From Accumulibacter sp. (GTDB taxonomy: Bacteria > Pseudomonadota > Gammaproteobacteria > Burkholderiales > Rhodocyclaceae): a stretch of 50,145 nucleotides of DNA. Position numbers and translations under genes: made by a program. Below the pieces are notes generated by a model. It did not search any database. It had not been told where the DNA came from and saw only the letters and a program-made list of their open reading frames with translations. The DNA lies in NCBI RefSeq assembly GCF_023806565.1, contig NZ_JAMTDV010000008.1, positions 1 through 50,145 of the forward strand, given 5' to 3'. This document shows positions 25,150 to 37,651 of the stretch, piece after piece (within the stretch, counting starts at the first letter, position 1; every line of letters starts with the position of its first letter).

Positions 25150-25221
25150 GAAAGCTCCTGAATGCCTGCCGCGCCGCCCGGGGACCAGGTTGCCCGCACC
25201 GTCGGTATCTGACGACTCTTC

Positions 25222-25503
25222 CTACATCGTGTTCCAGAGGCTGCAGTAGCCGTTCGGCGAGATTTCGTCGTCGTTCGGGATGAGTTTGCAACTACCCAGG
25301 TCCGTGTCGGTCTTGCCAGGGAGGAACTCGAGGCAAGTGCTGCAGTTCTTCCCGTCCATGGGAACATCCTGGTATTTCACTTTCGTTCGTACCGCTGGAT
25401 TCGAACTCGCTCTGGCCTCACGCGTGACGGCAATCAGGGGAACCAGGGCAAGCGCGATACCGGCGGACTTCATCAAGCGGCGACGGTTGAGGTTGGTGTT
25501 CAT
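25222..25503 (-). CDS. High-potential iron-sulfur protein (HiPIP), Tat-exported
   Basis: 93 residues. A twin-arginine signal (NRRRLMKSAGIALALVPLI, with the extra Arg-Arg-Arg) ends around EARAS. The mature part holds four cysteines, Cys54, Cys57, Cys72 and Cys87, in the HiPIP spacing CxxC-x14-C-x14-C that binds one [4Fe-4S] cluster at high potential. HiPIPs carry electrons in the periplasm, for example between the bc1 complex and terminal oxidases or reaction centres. It is flanked by unrelated genes with short gaps. Nothing nearby identifies its partner. Confidence 0.9.
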   Translation of the reverse strand: MNTNLNRRRLMKSAGIALALVPLIAVTREARASSNPAVRTKVKYQDVPMDGKNCSTCLEFLPGKTDTDLGSCKLIPNDDEISPNGYCSLWNTM

Positions 25504-25608
25504 GACGAGTCAGGGCTCTCCGGCAAGCAAGGAGGGAATGAAAACAGACCGTGGCGGATCGTACAAGTTCTGCGCCAACCATCATTCCCGATTCACTTCG
25601 ATCAGTGG

Positions 25609-26388
25609 CTAGTTGCCGCGGAACTGTGGCTTGCGCTTTTCGCGGAACGAGGCCAGTCCCTCCTCGTAGTCGTGGCTGTCGTACACCACCCGGCGCAGCC
25701 CCTGCATCCGCTCGAACAGTTCAGGGGTGATCGAACGTGCGCTGGAGAGCAGGCGCAACTGCTCCTTCATGACCGAAATGCTCAACGGCGAATTGCGGAC
25801 GATCTGGCCGGCAAGGCCGTAAACGAACGCGTCGATTTCTTCTACCGGTTTGATGTAGTTGATCATTCCGAGGTTCTGCGCCTGCGAGGTGGGAATCGGT
25901 TGGGCGGTGAACAGCATCTCCTTGGCGACCGGCAGCGGGATCATGTTCATCAGGGTCAGCAGGCCACCGAGGTTGTAGGGAACTCCGAGCTTGGCCGGGG
26001 TGATCGCGAAAGTGGCCTCGGGTGTCGCCACGAGGATGTCGCAGGCCATCGCGACCTCGCAGCCGCCACCCCAGACGCCGCCTTCGATCAGTCCGAGAAC
26101 GGGCGCCGGGAATTCCTGGATCGCCCGGATCAGCACGCGCAGCGGATCGGCCCAGCCGAGCGGATCACGGCCCTTGTCCGGCAGTTCGCTGACATCGTGG
26201 CCGGCCGACCAGACCTTGCTGCCGGCTGGCGCGCGCAGCACCACGGCGCGGATGCCCTGCTCGCGAAAGGCGTCGAGGACGGTAGTGATCTCGTTGATCA
26301 GCGCTTCGCTCAGGGCATTGCGCTTCGCCGTATGGTTCATCACGATCGTACCGATCGCATCCTGTGTTTCGGTGATGATCAGCGACAT
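25609..26388 (-). CDS. scpB: Methylmalonyl-CoA decarboxylase (crotonase family)
   Basis: 259 residues from ATG 26388, set by AAGGAGG just upstream; the longer frame to 26490 has no such site. It matches the E. coli YgfG/ScpB pattern closely: APAGSKVWSAGHDVSELPDK, GRDPLGWADPLR, EGGVWGGGCEVAMACDILVA, LGVPYNLGG and the C-terminal RRVVYDSHDYEEGLASFREK. It is a crotonase-fold enzyme that converts methylmalonyl-CoA to propionyl-CoA and CO2. No mutase, epimerase or CoA transferase gene lies in this window, so the pathway context is elsewhere. Alternative: another enoyl-CoA hydratase-like enzyme, less likely given the match. Confidence 0.88.
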   Translation of the reverse strand: MSLIITETQDAIGTIVMNHTAKRNALSEALINEITTVLDAFREQGIRAVVLRAPAGSKVWSAGHDVSELPDKGRDPLGWADPLRVLIRAIQEFPAPVLGLIEGGVWGGGCEVAMACDILVATPEATFAITPAKLGVPYNLGGLLTLMNMIPLPVAKEMLFTAQPIPTSQAQNLGMINYIKPVEEIDAFVYGLAGQIVRNSPLSISVMKEQLRLLSSARSITPELFERMQGLRRVVYDSHDYEEGLASFREKRKPQFRGN

Positions 26389-26515
26389 GTCTTCCTCCTT
26401 CTTGGTGGGTATATCGATGAATGCCCTCCTCCGGCATTCGCCATCCATCCGGCCCGGACGCGGAAAAATCCACCCCCGGCCACCAGACAACTTCGATCGC
26501 AGCCGAGGCAGGTCC

Positions 26516-27391
26516 TCAGCCGGTGGTCAGTCGATCGCGCAGTTGCTCATATTCCGCGATTACCTGCGCGCCGAGCAACAGCACCGTGGCCGCGATTTCC
26601 ATGCTGAACATGGCCACCACCGCAGTCGCCAGCGGCCCATATACGAGACTCGCTTTCGACAGCGTCGTGAAGAACCAGACCAGGATGCGGCGGATCACTT
26701 CCCAGATGAGTGTCGCCGTGCAGCCGCCGAACAGCGCGTGTCGCAAACGCAGGTGGCCCACCGGCATGACGAGGTAGATCGCGGTGACGATCAGCACCTC
26801 GACGCTGAGACCCAGCAGGTAGAGTAATTCGCCCGCGAAGCCGCCGAGCGACCAGTCGCGACCGAGGAAGTGCAGACTTGCGCGTGCGATTGCCTCGAGC
26901 GCGATCGAGGCGATGGTCACACCGAGCAAGGCGACACCGAGCAGCAAGACGAAGCAGTAGGGGAGAACTGCGGAGGTCAGGAAGTGGCGTTGTTCCAGCG
27001 CTGCGCGATGGGCAAAGATGACCGCCATCGCCTTTTCCAGCACCGAGAAGGCGAGCGAACTGAAGAACAGCATGGTCACCAGCAGGACCGCCCCGATCGT
27101 CGCCCGGTTTTCGAGGAAGACCGACACTTCCTTGAGGAAGGTTCGTGACTGACTCGGCACCACCCACTCCAGATAGCGCCCGATCGTTGCCAGCAGTTCT
27201 GCCTGGCTGACCAGCTGCGAAAGCGCGATCACCGACAGAATCAGCAGGGGCACCACCGACAACAGCGCGTAATAGGCAATCGCCGCCGCCAGCAGCAAGC
27301 CCTGGTTCCTTTGGAAGCTGCCGAGCGTCCGCAGCGCAAAGGCTGCCGGGTGCTTGATGACTTGCGCGGTGGACCGGCTGACGGCTGGCAT
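26516..27391 (-). CDS. YihY/BrkB (RbN-like) family inner-membrane protein
   Basis: 291 residues from the ATG at 27391. Six hydrophobic segments run from AIAYYALLSVVPLLILSVIA (about 36-60) to the C-terminal MFSMEIAATVLLLGAQVIAE, with the family pattern AYYALLSVVPLL near the start and SKASLVYGPLATAVVAMF late. It is a YihY/BrkB-type protein; earlier labelling as ribonuclease BN is not supported by activity for most members. It is divergent from the Nudix gene across 151 bp. Confidence 0.88.
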   Translation of the reverse strand: MPAVSRSTAQVIKHPAAFALRTLGSFQRNQGLLLAAAIAYYALLSVVPLLILSVIALSQLVSQAELLATIGRYLEWVVPSQSRTFLKEVSVFLENRATIGAVLLVTMLFFSSLAFSVLEKAMAVIFAHRAALEQRHFLTSAVLPYCFVLLLGVALLGVTIASIALEAIARASLHFLGRDWSLGGFAGELLYLLGLSVEVLIVTAIYLVMPVGHLRLRHALFGGCTATLIWEVIRRILVWFFTTLSKASLVYGPLATAVVAMFSMEIAATVLLLGAQVIAEYEQLRDRLTTG

Positions 27392-27542
27392 TCTCAATGG
27401 CGATCGCTGGCGGTTGATCCGGACGAAAGATTCGGGGCATTGCCGCGAGTATGCATCACAATGTCGCTCGCAGGCAGCAGATTCGGCCGACGTGCCGCCC
27501 GCTGCGCTACACTCCACGCTGCGATCCAAGCGGGAGGCGGGC

Positions 27543-28151
27543 GTGCGCACAGAGGATCTCGAAATTCTCGAAGAGGAGACCTGCTACCAGGGCTTCTACC
27601 GGCTGCAGCGCGTTCGCCTGCGCCACCGCCTGTTTGCCGGTGGCATGAGCCCGGCGATCGTGCGCGAAGTGATCGAGAGAGGGGACGTCGCGGCAGTGCT
27701 GCTCTACGACCCGCAGCGCGACGAAGTCGTGATGATCGAGCAGTTCCGCATCGGGGCCCGCAACGATGCGCGCGGGCCCTGGCTGCTGGAAGTCGTCGCC
27801 GGCCTGATCGAACCCGGCGAAACGCCACCGGCAGTCGCGCGCCGCGAAGCATGGGAGGAGGCAGGGTGCGCGATCACCGATCTGCTGCCGATCAGCGAGT
27901 TCTACAGCAGTCCGGCCAAGACCTCGCAGCGCACCCATCTCTACCTGGGACGCATCGATGCCAGCGCTGCCGGCGGCATTCACGGTCTGGCGGCAGAGGG
28001 CGAGGACATCCGCGTCGTCCGCCTTGCCGCCGAGCAGGCGATCACCCTTGCCGAACAGGGAAGGACCGACTCCGCCTGGCCGCTGATCGCCCTGTTATGG
28101 TTCGCCCGTCACCGGGAGGCGGTGCGCAGGCGCTGGCTGGCCGAGGCCTGA
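27543..28151 (+). CDS. nudF: ADP-ribose pyrophosphatase, Nudix family
   Basis: 202 residues from GTG 27543, with GGGAGG upstream; the longer frame to 27354 lies over the divergent promoter. The Nudix box is GLIEPGETPPAVARREAWEE followed by AG, fitting GX5EX7REUXEEXGU exactly. The surrounding FRIGAR, PWLLEVVAG and YSSPAKTSQRTHLYLG match ADP-ribose pyrophosphatase (NudF/TrgB), which cleaves ADP-ribose to AMP and ribose-5-phosphate with Mg2+. A single-gene unit. Confidence 0.9.
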   Translation: MRTEDLEILEEETCYQGFYRLQRVRLRHRLFAGGMSPAIVREVIERGDVAAVLLYDPQRDEVVMIEQFRIGARNDARGPWLLEVVAGLIEPGETPPAVARREAWEEAGCAITDLLPISEFYSSPAKTSQRTHLYLGRIDASAAGGIHGLAAEGEDIRVVRLAAEQAITLAEQGRTDSAWPLIALLWFARHREAVRRRWLAEA

Positions 28152-28202
28152 ACGCCGCCCGGGTCGACTGCTGTGCGTGCCTGGCGGCCCCAGCACCGTC
28201 GC

Positions 28203-28694
28203 TCACGCGAAGCCCCGCTCACGGGCAAACTCGGCCAGCAACCCGCGCGCCGCCAACTCGCAGAGGTCGACCGCACGGTCGAATCCCGATTCCGCGCCGT
28301 AGTACGGATCGGGAATCTCGGAGATGCCGAGATGCGGCGCATAACTGAGGAACAGGCCCAGCTTGGTGCGGCTTTCCTCCGGGCACAGACGTCTCAGCAC
28401 AGCCAGATTGGCTTCGTCCATCGCCAGAATGCGGTCGAAACGATCGAAATCGGCTTCGATGACCGAGCGCGCGCGCAGCCTCGACAGATCATAGCCGCGC
28501 CGCAGCGCCACCCGCCGGGCGCGCGCATCCGGCGGCTCGCCGGCGTGGTAATGACCGTGAGTTCCCGCCGAGTCGAACTCCAGCAGCGCTGCCAGACCCT
28601 GACGAAGCGCCAGCGTGCGCGTCACCGCTTCGGCGATCGGCGAGCGGCAGATATTGCCCATGCAGACAAAGAGAATCCGGAATCGCTCGGCCAC
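28203..28694 (-). CDS. Low-molecular-weight protein tyrosine phosphatase
   Basis: 163 residues from GTG 28694, which has GAGGAGGG 6 bp upstream; the longer frame to 28742 is less likely. The P-loop VCMGNICRSP (Cys11, Arg17) is at the N-terminus and the general-acid loop DPYYG near residue 124, the complete LMW-PTP active site. Family members dephosphorylate tyrosine kinases or arginine/sugar phosphates; no exopolysaccharide or kinase gene lies here. It is the last gene of the smc-to-PTP minus-strand run, 57 bp after peptide deformylase. Confidence 0.92.
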   Translation of the reverse strand: MAERFRILFVCMGNICRSPIAEAVTRTLALRQGLAALLEFDSAGTHGHYHAGEPPDARARRVALRRGYDLSRLRARSVIEADFDRFDRILAMDEANLAVLRRLCPEESRTKLGLFLSYAPHLGISEIPDPYYGAESGFDRAVDLCELAARGLLAEFARERGFA

Positions 28695-28751
28695 TGCCGC
28701 CCTCCTCAGCAAGAAGCGAGCTCGGCGCTCGCGCCTGTGCACATCGGCCGG

Positions 28752-29285
28752 CTACTCGATCGCACCGCCACCACCCCCGGGAAACAGCTCATCGACGAAT
28801 CCGAACCGAGTGAAGTCGCGGATCCGCAGCGGATAGAGAATGCCGTCGAGATGATCGCATTCGTGCTGCACGACGCGCGCGTGGAAGCCATCGACGCTGC
28901 GGTCGATCGATCGCCCGCGCGCATCGAAACCGGTGTAGCGCAGCCTCATCCAGCGCGGCACGGCGCCGCGCAGGCCGGGTACCGAGAGGCAGCCCTCCCA
29001 GTCCTCCTCGATCTCCGCGGAAAGCGGCGTCAGTACGGGATTGATCAGTACCGTGCGCGGAACCGATGCGGCGTCCGGATAGCGTGGATTGCCGTCGACG
29101 CCGAAAATCACCACCCGCAGATCGACGCCGATCTGCGGCGCGGCGAGACCGGCGCCGTCGAGATGGCGCATGGTGTCCTCGAGGTCCGCGATCAGCGCGT
29201 GCAGTTGCGGTGTATCGAACTGCCGCACCGGCCGGGCTTTCTGCCACAGCCGCGGGTCGCCCATCCTCAGCACCGGTCTAATCAT
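28752..29285 (-). CDS. def: Peptide deformylase
   Basis: 177 residues with all three family motifs: GAGLAAPQ (44-51), EGCLSVPG with metal ligand Cys99, and HECDH (141-145) with the two His ligands and catalytic Glu. It removes the formyl group from nascent N-terminal Met using Fe2+ or a similar metal. It is not next to fmt, so the genome may encode a second def there. Its start overlaps the 3' end of the methylthioinosine phosphorylase gene by 8 bp. Confidence 0.94.
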   Translation of the reverse strand: MIRPVLRMGDPRLWQKARPVRQFDTPQLHALIADLEDTMRHLDGAGLAAPQIGVDLRVVIFGVDGNPRYPDAASVPRTVLINPVLTPLSAEIEEDWEGCLSVPGLRGAVPRWMRLRYTGFDARGRSIDRSVDGFHARVVQHECDHLDGILYPLRIRDFTRFGFVDELFPGGGGGAIE

Positions 29286-30021
29286 TGCTAGTCAGCATCC
29301 TTTCGATAATCGCACCGACGCGCAGCATCGCCTCTTCGAGAACGGCGTGGAGGGCGTCCATGCTCACTCCCTGGCGGCTATCGCCCCGCCCCGCCGCGTG
29401 GTTGGCGACCACATTGATCGCCGCATAGGGTATGCCCAGTTCGCGAGCCAGCACCGCTTCCGGCATTCCGGTCATGCCGACCACGTCGGCACCGTCTCGC
29501 TCGAGGCGGTCGATCTCGGCAGCGGTTTCCAGACGCGGACCCTGCGTTGCCGCATAGACGGCGACGCCACCGATCGTAACGCCGATTGCCGCTGCCGCCG
29601 CCCCGATCCGTTGGCGTAGTTCGCGATCGTAGGGCTCGGTGAAATCGACGTGCGTCACGGCGCTGAGCGGCCCCTGGTGGTAGGTCGACTCGCGACCCCA
29701 GGTGTAATCGATGATCTGATGCGGCATCACCAGATCGCCGGGACCCAGGTCGGAACGGATGCCGCCGACCGCTGCCACGGCGACAATGCCGACCGGCGCG
29801 CAGGTGCGCAAGGCCCAGAGATTGGCCCGATAATTCACCTGGTGGGGCGGGATCGTGTGCTCGTCGCCGTGCCGCGCCAGGAATACCAGCGACCGCCCGC
29901 CGAACCGGCCGAAGCTTAGCGCCGCAGAGGGTTCGCCGTACGGCGTCCGTACCTGCGTGCGCTCGACTACTTCGAGCCTGGCCAGGCGAGTCATGCCGCT
30001 GCCACCGATGACCGCGAGCAT
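29278..30021 (-). CDS. mtnP: S-methyl-5'-thioinosine phosphorylase (MTAP/PNP family)
   Basis: 247 residues from the ATG at 30021 ([10 protein letters not shown]). Landmarks are GGSGM phosphate loop, [20 protein letters not shown], and [20 protein letters not shown] with [17 protein letters not shown]. This is the MTAP/PNP family. The base-site pattern in betaproteobacteria and pseudomonads usually denotes methylthioinosine phosphorylase rather than MTA phosphorylase. Next to hpt, the released hypoxanthine would be salvaged directly, which supports this reading. Stop and start codons of hpt and this gene are 1 bp apart. Confidence 0.85.
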   Translation of the reverse strand: MLAVIGGSGMTRLARLEVVERTQVRTPYGEPSAALSFGRFGGRSLVFLARHGDEHTIPPHQVNYRANLWALRTCAPVGIVAVAAVGGIRSDLGPGDLVMPHQIIDYTWGRESTYHQGPLSAVTHVDFTEPYDRELRQRIGAAAAAIGVTIGGVAVYAATQGPRLETAAEIDRLERDGADVVGMTGMPEAVLARELGIPYAAINVVANHAAGRGDSRQGVSMDALHAVLEEAMLRVGAIIERMLTSND

Positions 30022-30022
30022 G

Positions 30023-30571
30023 TCAATTTCCGCGCATCGCGTAGATCGCCGGCAAATTGCGCCAGGCACCGCGCACGTCCATGCCGTAGCCGAAAACGAA
30101 GCGATCGGGAACGGTCAACGCGACGAAATCGGCCTGGATCGGCTTTCGCCTGCCGTTCATCTTCTCGGCGACGACCGCGGTGTAGCACGCGGCGACTTCG
30201 AGCTCGAGCAGGCGATCACGAATCGCCGCCAGCGTCACTCCCTCATCGAGGATGTCGTCCACCACCAGGACGGTTCTGCCGCGCAGCGGAAGCGCCGGTT
30301 CGACCCGCCAGGACAGCACGCCGCCGCTGGTCGCCTGACCGTAGCGCGCGACCTGCACATAGTCGAAATCGAGCGGAAAGGTCAAACGGGTCATCAATTG
30401 CCCGGCGAAAGGCATACCGCCGTTGAGCACGCAGAGCAGCACCGGATTGCTCGTGCGCAAGCGCACGGTGATTTCCCGGGCGACACGGTCCACCGCGGCA
30501 GCGACGGTATCGGCCGGGTGGATGATGTCGGCCGACGCGAGAATCGCCAGCGCCTGTTGCGGATCGATCAT
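30023..30571 (-). CDS. hpt: Hypoxanthine-guanine phosphoribosyltransferase
   Basis: 182 residues. The PRPP-binding loop VLVVDDILDEGVTLAAI is complete, and FPLDFDYVQVARYG plus the C-terminal DRFVFGYGMDVRGAWRNLP match Hpt. It adds phosphoribose to hypoxanthine or guanine in purine salvage. It lies between ligA (76 bp upstream) and mtnP, with which it is probably translated in tandem. Confidence 0.92.
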   Translation of the reverse strand: MIDPQQALAILASADIIHPADTVAAAVDRVAREITVRLRTSNPVLLCVLNGGMPFAGQLMTRLTFPLDFDYVQVARYGQATSGGVLSWRVEPALPLRGRTVLVVDDILDEGVTLAAIRDRLLELEVAACYTAVVAEKMNGRRKPIQADFVALTVPDRFVFGYGMDVRGAWRNLPAIYAMRGN

Positions 30572-30647
30572 CGGTTCTCCCGCCTCGCCAAGAGCTGCGC
30601 CGCCTCGACGGCGTGACGATGCCGGTGCCTGGCCGTGCCAAAGCCGT

Positions 30648-33958
<3,311 letters not shown>

Positions 33959-33966
33959 GTCAATTC

Positions 33967-36900
33967 CTAAACGAGTTGCTCGCGCAAGCGCAGCGCTTCT
34001 TCCATATCGACTTCGACGATGCGCGAAACGCCGGATTCCTGCATGGTCACCCCGACGAGCTGCTGCGCCATCTCCATCGTGATCTTGTTGTGGCTGATGA
34101 ACAGAAACTGCGTGTGGGTCGACATCCGCCGCACCATCGCGCAGAAACGCTCGGTGTTGGTATCGTCAAGCGGCGCGTCCACTTCGTCAAGCAGACAGAA
34201 GGGGGCCGGATTGAGCTGAAACATCGAGAACACCAGCGCGATCGCCGTCAGCGCCTTCTCGCCGCCAGACAACAGATGAATCGTCGAGTTCTTCTTGCCC
34301 GGCGGTTGCGCAATGACCTGCAGGCCGGCATCGAGAATCTCCTCGCCGGTCATGATCAGGCGCGCCTCGCCGCCGCCGAAGAGGACCGGAAACAGTTCGC
34401 CGAAACTGCGGTTGACGGAGTCGTAGGTGCTCTGCAGCAGGTCCCGGGTTTCCCGGTCTATCCGGCGAATCGCATTCTCCAGCGTTGCCATCGCCTGCGT
34501 CAGGTCTTCCGACTGCGCATCGAGATAACCCTTGCGTTCGCGCGCCGCCTCGAGTTCGTCGAGCGCCGCCAGGTTGACCGCGCCGAGAGCCTCAATCGAG
34601 CGCTGCAACGCAACAATCGCGGTTTGCAGCCCGGGCGCGCGCACTCCCGTCAGCTCGCTCGCCAGCGACGATTCGTCGGCGTTCGCCTCGCGCAACTGCG
34701 CCGCAAGCTGTTCGCAACCGAGGGCTGCCGCCTGCTCCTTGAGCCTGAGTTCGCCGATCCGGTCGCGCAGCGGGTCGAGGCTCTGCTCAACCTTCAGACG
34801 CTCCTCGTCGAACGCACGCAAGGCGTTCGCCGCCGCCTCCAGGGCGTCGCGCGCATGCGCCAGCGCATGTTCACGGCCGACGCGATGGTCGAGCGCTTCC
34901 TGCAGGCGAGGTTCGAGGTCTTCCGCGTGCAACGCCGCAGCACTTTCTTCGCAACGCGCCAGTTCCTCCTCGATACGTTCGAGCTGCCGGCGCGCAAGCT
35001 CGCGATTGCTCGCCAGCTCCTGCCGCTTGTTGCGGCATTCGCGTTGTGAGAACTCTGCCTCACGCAGTTCACGTTCGGCGCTGTTGACCTGCTCGCGCTC
35101 GTCGCGCAACGCGCGTTCGCTCTGCTCGAACGAGGCGAGCGCGGTGTCCATCCCCGTTTGCAGTTCCACGAGCTGTGCACGCTGCAGGTCGATCGCCTCC
35201 TCGGCGAGCAGCAGTCGCTCGCTCTCGCTCTCCTCCTCGACCACCATCTCGGCCAGACTGGCGTCGATTTGCGCCTGCCGCTCACGGAAACGTTCGCGTG
35301 CCTGCGTCAGTTTCAGCGTTTCCACCTGGAGGGCGTGCGCGCGATCCTGCAGGCCAGCCAGTTGCTGCTGCGAGTCGTGCAGCGCCTGCTGAGCTTCGGC
35401 AAGACGCGCTTCGGCTTCGCCGAGAGCGCCCTGCACCTCGGCAACGCTTTCTTCCCGTGCGGCAATCACCTCCGCCAGAGAGTCGATTTCGCGCTGGCGC
35501 TCGAGCAGTCCATGCCCGACGCTGTCCGGGGCGAACAGCGTGATGCTCTGGCGAGTGACGATGTCGCCAGCGGGGGTGACACAGCAGGCGCTCGCCGGCA
35601 ACTCGCTGCGACGCGCCAGAGCGCTGGCCAGATCGGGAGCACTCAGTACCTCGCCCAGCCACTCGGCAAGAATCGCCGCCCACGCCGAATCGTCGCAGCG
35701 GATTTTTGCCAGCAGAGGTTCTTCGACCAGCGTTGGCGCGCCGGCGCCGGGCAGTGGCAGCAACAGGGTCAGTTTGCCGGCCGGCCGATCCCTGCTCCAT
35801 GCCGGGTCGGCACGGTCGGCGGGCAGCGCTGCCAGGCGCTCGCGGAGGATGGCTTCGACCGCATTTTCCCAGCCGGCTTCGACGTGCAGCGATTTCCACA
35901 GCGGTTCGCCATGTTGCAGACGATGCCGGCGCAGCCAATCGTCGAGCTTGCCGTCGACCTGCAGGCGCTGCTGCAGTTGCTGTAGCGCGCTACGGCGAGC
36001 GCTGGCCTCGGCGCGCTCCTTCTGCGCGTGCTGGACTTCGCCCAGCAATGCGCGCCGCTGCTGTTCCAGGCGCGGCAGCTCCAGTTGCTGCTCCTGCTGC
36101 CTTTCGCGTGCTGCGCCGATGCGCTCGCGCAACTCGGCCAGTTCCTCCTGCCGGTCGACCAGTTCGCCATCATCCGGCACGGGCAGCGCCTGACGTTCGA
36201 CCGCCAGCCGGTCACGGCGACTGCTGACGATCTGCAGCGAACGCTGCGCGTGCCCACGATTCGCCTGCTCGACGTGCAGCCGTTGTTCCACCTGGGCAAT
36301 TTCGCCGCGCTGTCGATTGACTGCTGCGAGCGCGGCAGCGTGCCTCTCCTCGGCCAGCGGCAAGCGTTCCAGGCAAGCTTCACGGCGCCACAGTCCCTGC
36401 TCGACGCGCTCATCGGCAAGCGCCGACAGACCCTGCCAGCGTTCGTCGTCGCTTGCCAGGCGCACTGCCTGCTCCTGCCAGTGCGCACGATCGCCGGTCA
36501 ACTGCGCCAACCGCGTTTCGTACTCGCGTCGCGATTCGCGGCGATGGCGAATTTCTGCTTCCAGGCGTGCCACTTCGGCATTGGCAGCGAACAGGTCGCC
36601 CTGCGCCGAATGCACCCCGTCGCTGGCGGCGAAATGCGCTTCGCGCGCCTGCTCGAGTTGCGCTTCGAGATCCCGCAGCGCAGCGTTGCGTCGTTCGAGT
36701 TCGACGCCTGCCTGATCGACCTCGCGCGCCAGACGCTCACGCTCGAGTTGCGCCTCATTGCGCCGCATCAGCCAGAGCAACTGCTGCTTGCGCGTCAGTT
36801 CGTCGGTATACGCGCGATACTGGCGGGCAACGCCCGCCTGCCCTTCGAGACGTTCCATCTGCGCCGCGAGTTCGAGGCGGATGTCCTCGACTCGGGCCAG

Positions 36901-37470
36901 GTTCTCGCGCGTGTCGGCCAGTCGGTTCTCGGTTTCCCGGCGCCTTTCCTTGTAGCGGGTGACGCCGGCAGCCTCTTCGAGAAACACACGCAATTCGTCG
37001 GGCTTGGCCTCGATGATCCGCGAAATGGTTCCCTGGCCAATGATCGCGTAGGCGCGCGGACCGAGGCCGGTGCCCAGGAAGAGGTCGGTCACATCCTTGC
37101 GACGGACATGCAGGTTGTTGATGTAGTACTCGGACTGTCCGTTGCGGGTAAGCAACCGCTTGACCGAGAGCTCGGCGTACTGCGACCACTGCCCCGCCAG
37201 ACGACCGAGCGAATTGTCGAAAACCAGTTCGACGGCAGCCCGCGAGACCGGCTTGCGCCCTCCCGATCCATTGAAAATCACGTCCTGCATCGATTCGCCG
37301 CGCAGTTCCGAGGCTTTCGATTCGCCGAGCACCCAACGCACGGAATCGATCACGTTGGACTTGCCGCAGCCATTCGGGCCGACGACGCCAACGAGCTGGC
37401 CAGGCAGGGCGATCGTCGTCGGATCGACGAAGGACTTGAAGCCGGCGAGTTTCAGTTTGGTCAGGCGCAT
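33967..37470 (-). CDS. smc: Chromosome segregation protein SMC
   Basis: 1,167 residues. The N-terminal head has Walker A GPNGCGKSNV (31-40). Two very long coiled coils (about 165-500 and 650-1000) flank a hinge (about 505-645). The C-terminal head has signature LLSGGEKALTAIALVFS and Walker B FCLLDEVDAPLDDTN. The ATG at 37470 (MRLTKLKLAGFKSF) is preferred to the TTG one codon earlier. It organises and compacts the chromosome with ScpA/ScpB, which are not in this window. It is the first gene of a long minus-strand run and divergent from queF. Confidence 0.96.
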   Translation of the reverse strand: MRLTKLKLAGFKSFVDPTTIALPGQLVGVVGPNGCGKSNVIDSVRWVLGESKASELRGESMQDVIFNGSGGRKPVSRAAVELVFDNSLGRLAGQWSQYAELSVKRLLTRNGQSEYYINNLHVRRKDVTDLFLGTGLGPRAYAIIGQGTISRIIEAKPDELRVFLEEAAGVTRYKERRRETENRLADTRENLARVEDIRLELAAQMERLEGQAGVARQYRAYTDELTRKQQLLWLMRRNEAQLERERLAREVDQAGVELERRNAALRDLEAQLEQAREAHFAASDGVHSAQGDLFAANAEVARLEAEIRHRRESRREYETRLAQLTGDRAHWQEQAVRLASDDERWQGLSALADERVEQGLWRREACLERLPLAEERHAAALAAVNRQRGEIAQVEQRLHVEQANRGHAQRSLQIVSSRRDRLAVERQALPVPDDGELVDRQEELAELRERIGAARERQQEQQLELPRLEQQRRALLGEVQHAQKERAEASARRSALQQLQQRLQVDGKLDDWLRRHRLQHGEPLWKSLHVEAGWENAVEAILRERLAALPADRADPAWSRDRPAGKLTLLLPLPGAGAPTLVEEPLLAKIRCDDSAWAAILAEWLGEVLSAPDLASALARRSELPASACCVTPAGDIVTRQSITLFAPDSVGHGLLERQREIDSLAEVIAAREESVAEVQGALGEAEARLAEAQQALHDSQQQLAGLQDRAHALQVETLKLTQARERFRERQAQIDASLAEMVVEEESESERLLLAEEAIDLQRAQLVELQTGMDTALASFEQSERALRDEREQVNSAERELREAEFSQRECRNKRQELASNRELARRQLERIEEELARCEESAAALHAEDLEPRLQEALDHRVGREHALAHARDALEAAANALRAFDEERLKVEQSLDPLRDRIGELRLKEQAAALGCEQLAAQLREANADESSLASELTGVRAPGLQTAIVALQRSIEALGAVNLAALDELEAARERKGYLDAQSEDLTQAMATLENAIRRIDRETRDLLQSTYDSVNRSFGELFPVLFGGGEARLIMTGEEILDAGLQVIAQPPGKKNSTIHLLSGGEKALTAIALVFSMFQLNPAPFCLLDEVDAPLDDTNTERFCAMVRRMSTHTQFLFISHNKITMEMAQQLVGVTMQESGVSRIVEVDMEEALRLREQLV

Positions 37471-37572
37471 CAACTAGAGCGCCGCGGCCGTGTCGGGGGC
37501 GATCGGTAAGAGCATGGTGTCGAGCGGGCGTCACCCGGCAGATCAAGCCGCAGACGACCCCGAGATATTCCT

Positions 37573-37610
37573 GCGGAATGCCATTGGAAACGCTTATAAT
37601 AGCATTCCGC
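37573..37610 (+). promoter_or_regulatory. Inverted repeat flanking the -10 box of queF
   Basis: GCGGAATGC (37573-37581) and GCATTCCGC (37602-37610) are a perfect 9-bp inverted repeat around a 20-nt centre that contains TATAAT (37595-37600). A protein bound to both arms would cover the promoter, so this looks like an operator. The -35 region is weak. The start codon of queF lies 42 bp further on. Confidence 0.55.
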
Positions 37611-37651
37611 CTGCCCGATTCGTTTCCCCCCGGACAACACTCGGAAGAACA

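Noticed and set aside
37474-37651. preQ1 riboswitch upstream of queF
   Set aside because: No preQ1-I or preQ1-II aptamer sequence is visible; the dyad around the -10 box looks like a protein operator instead.
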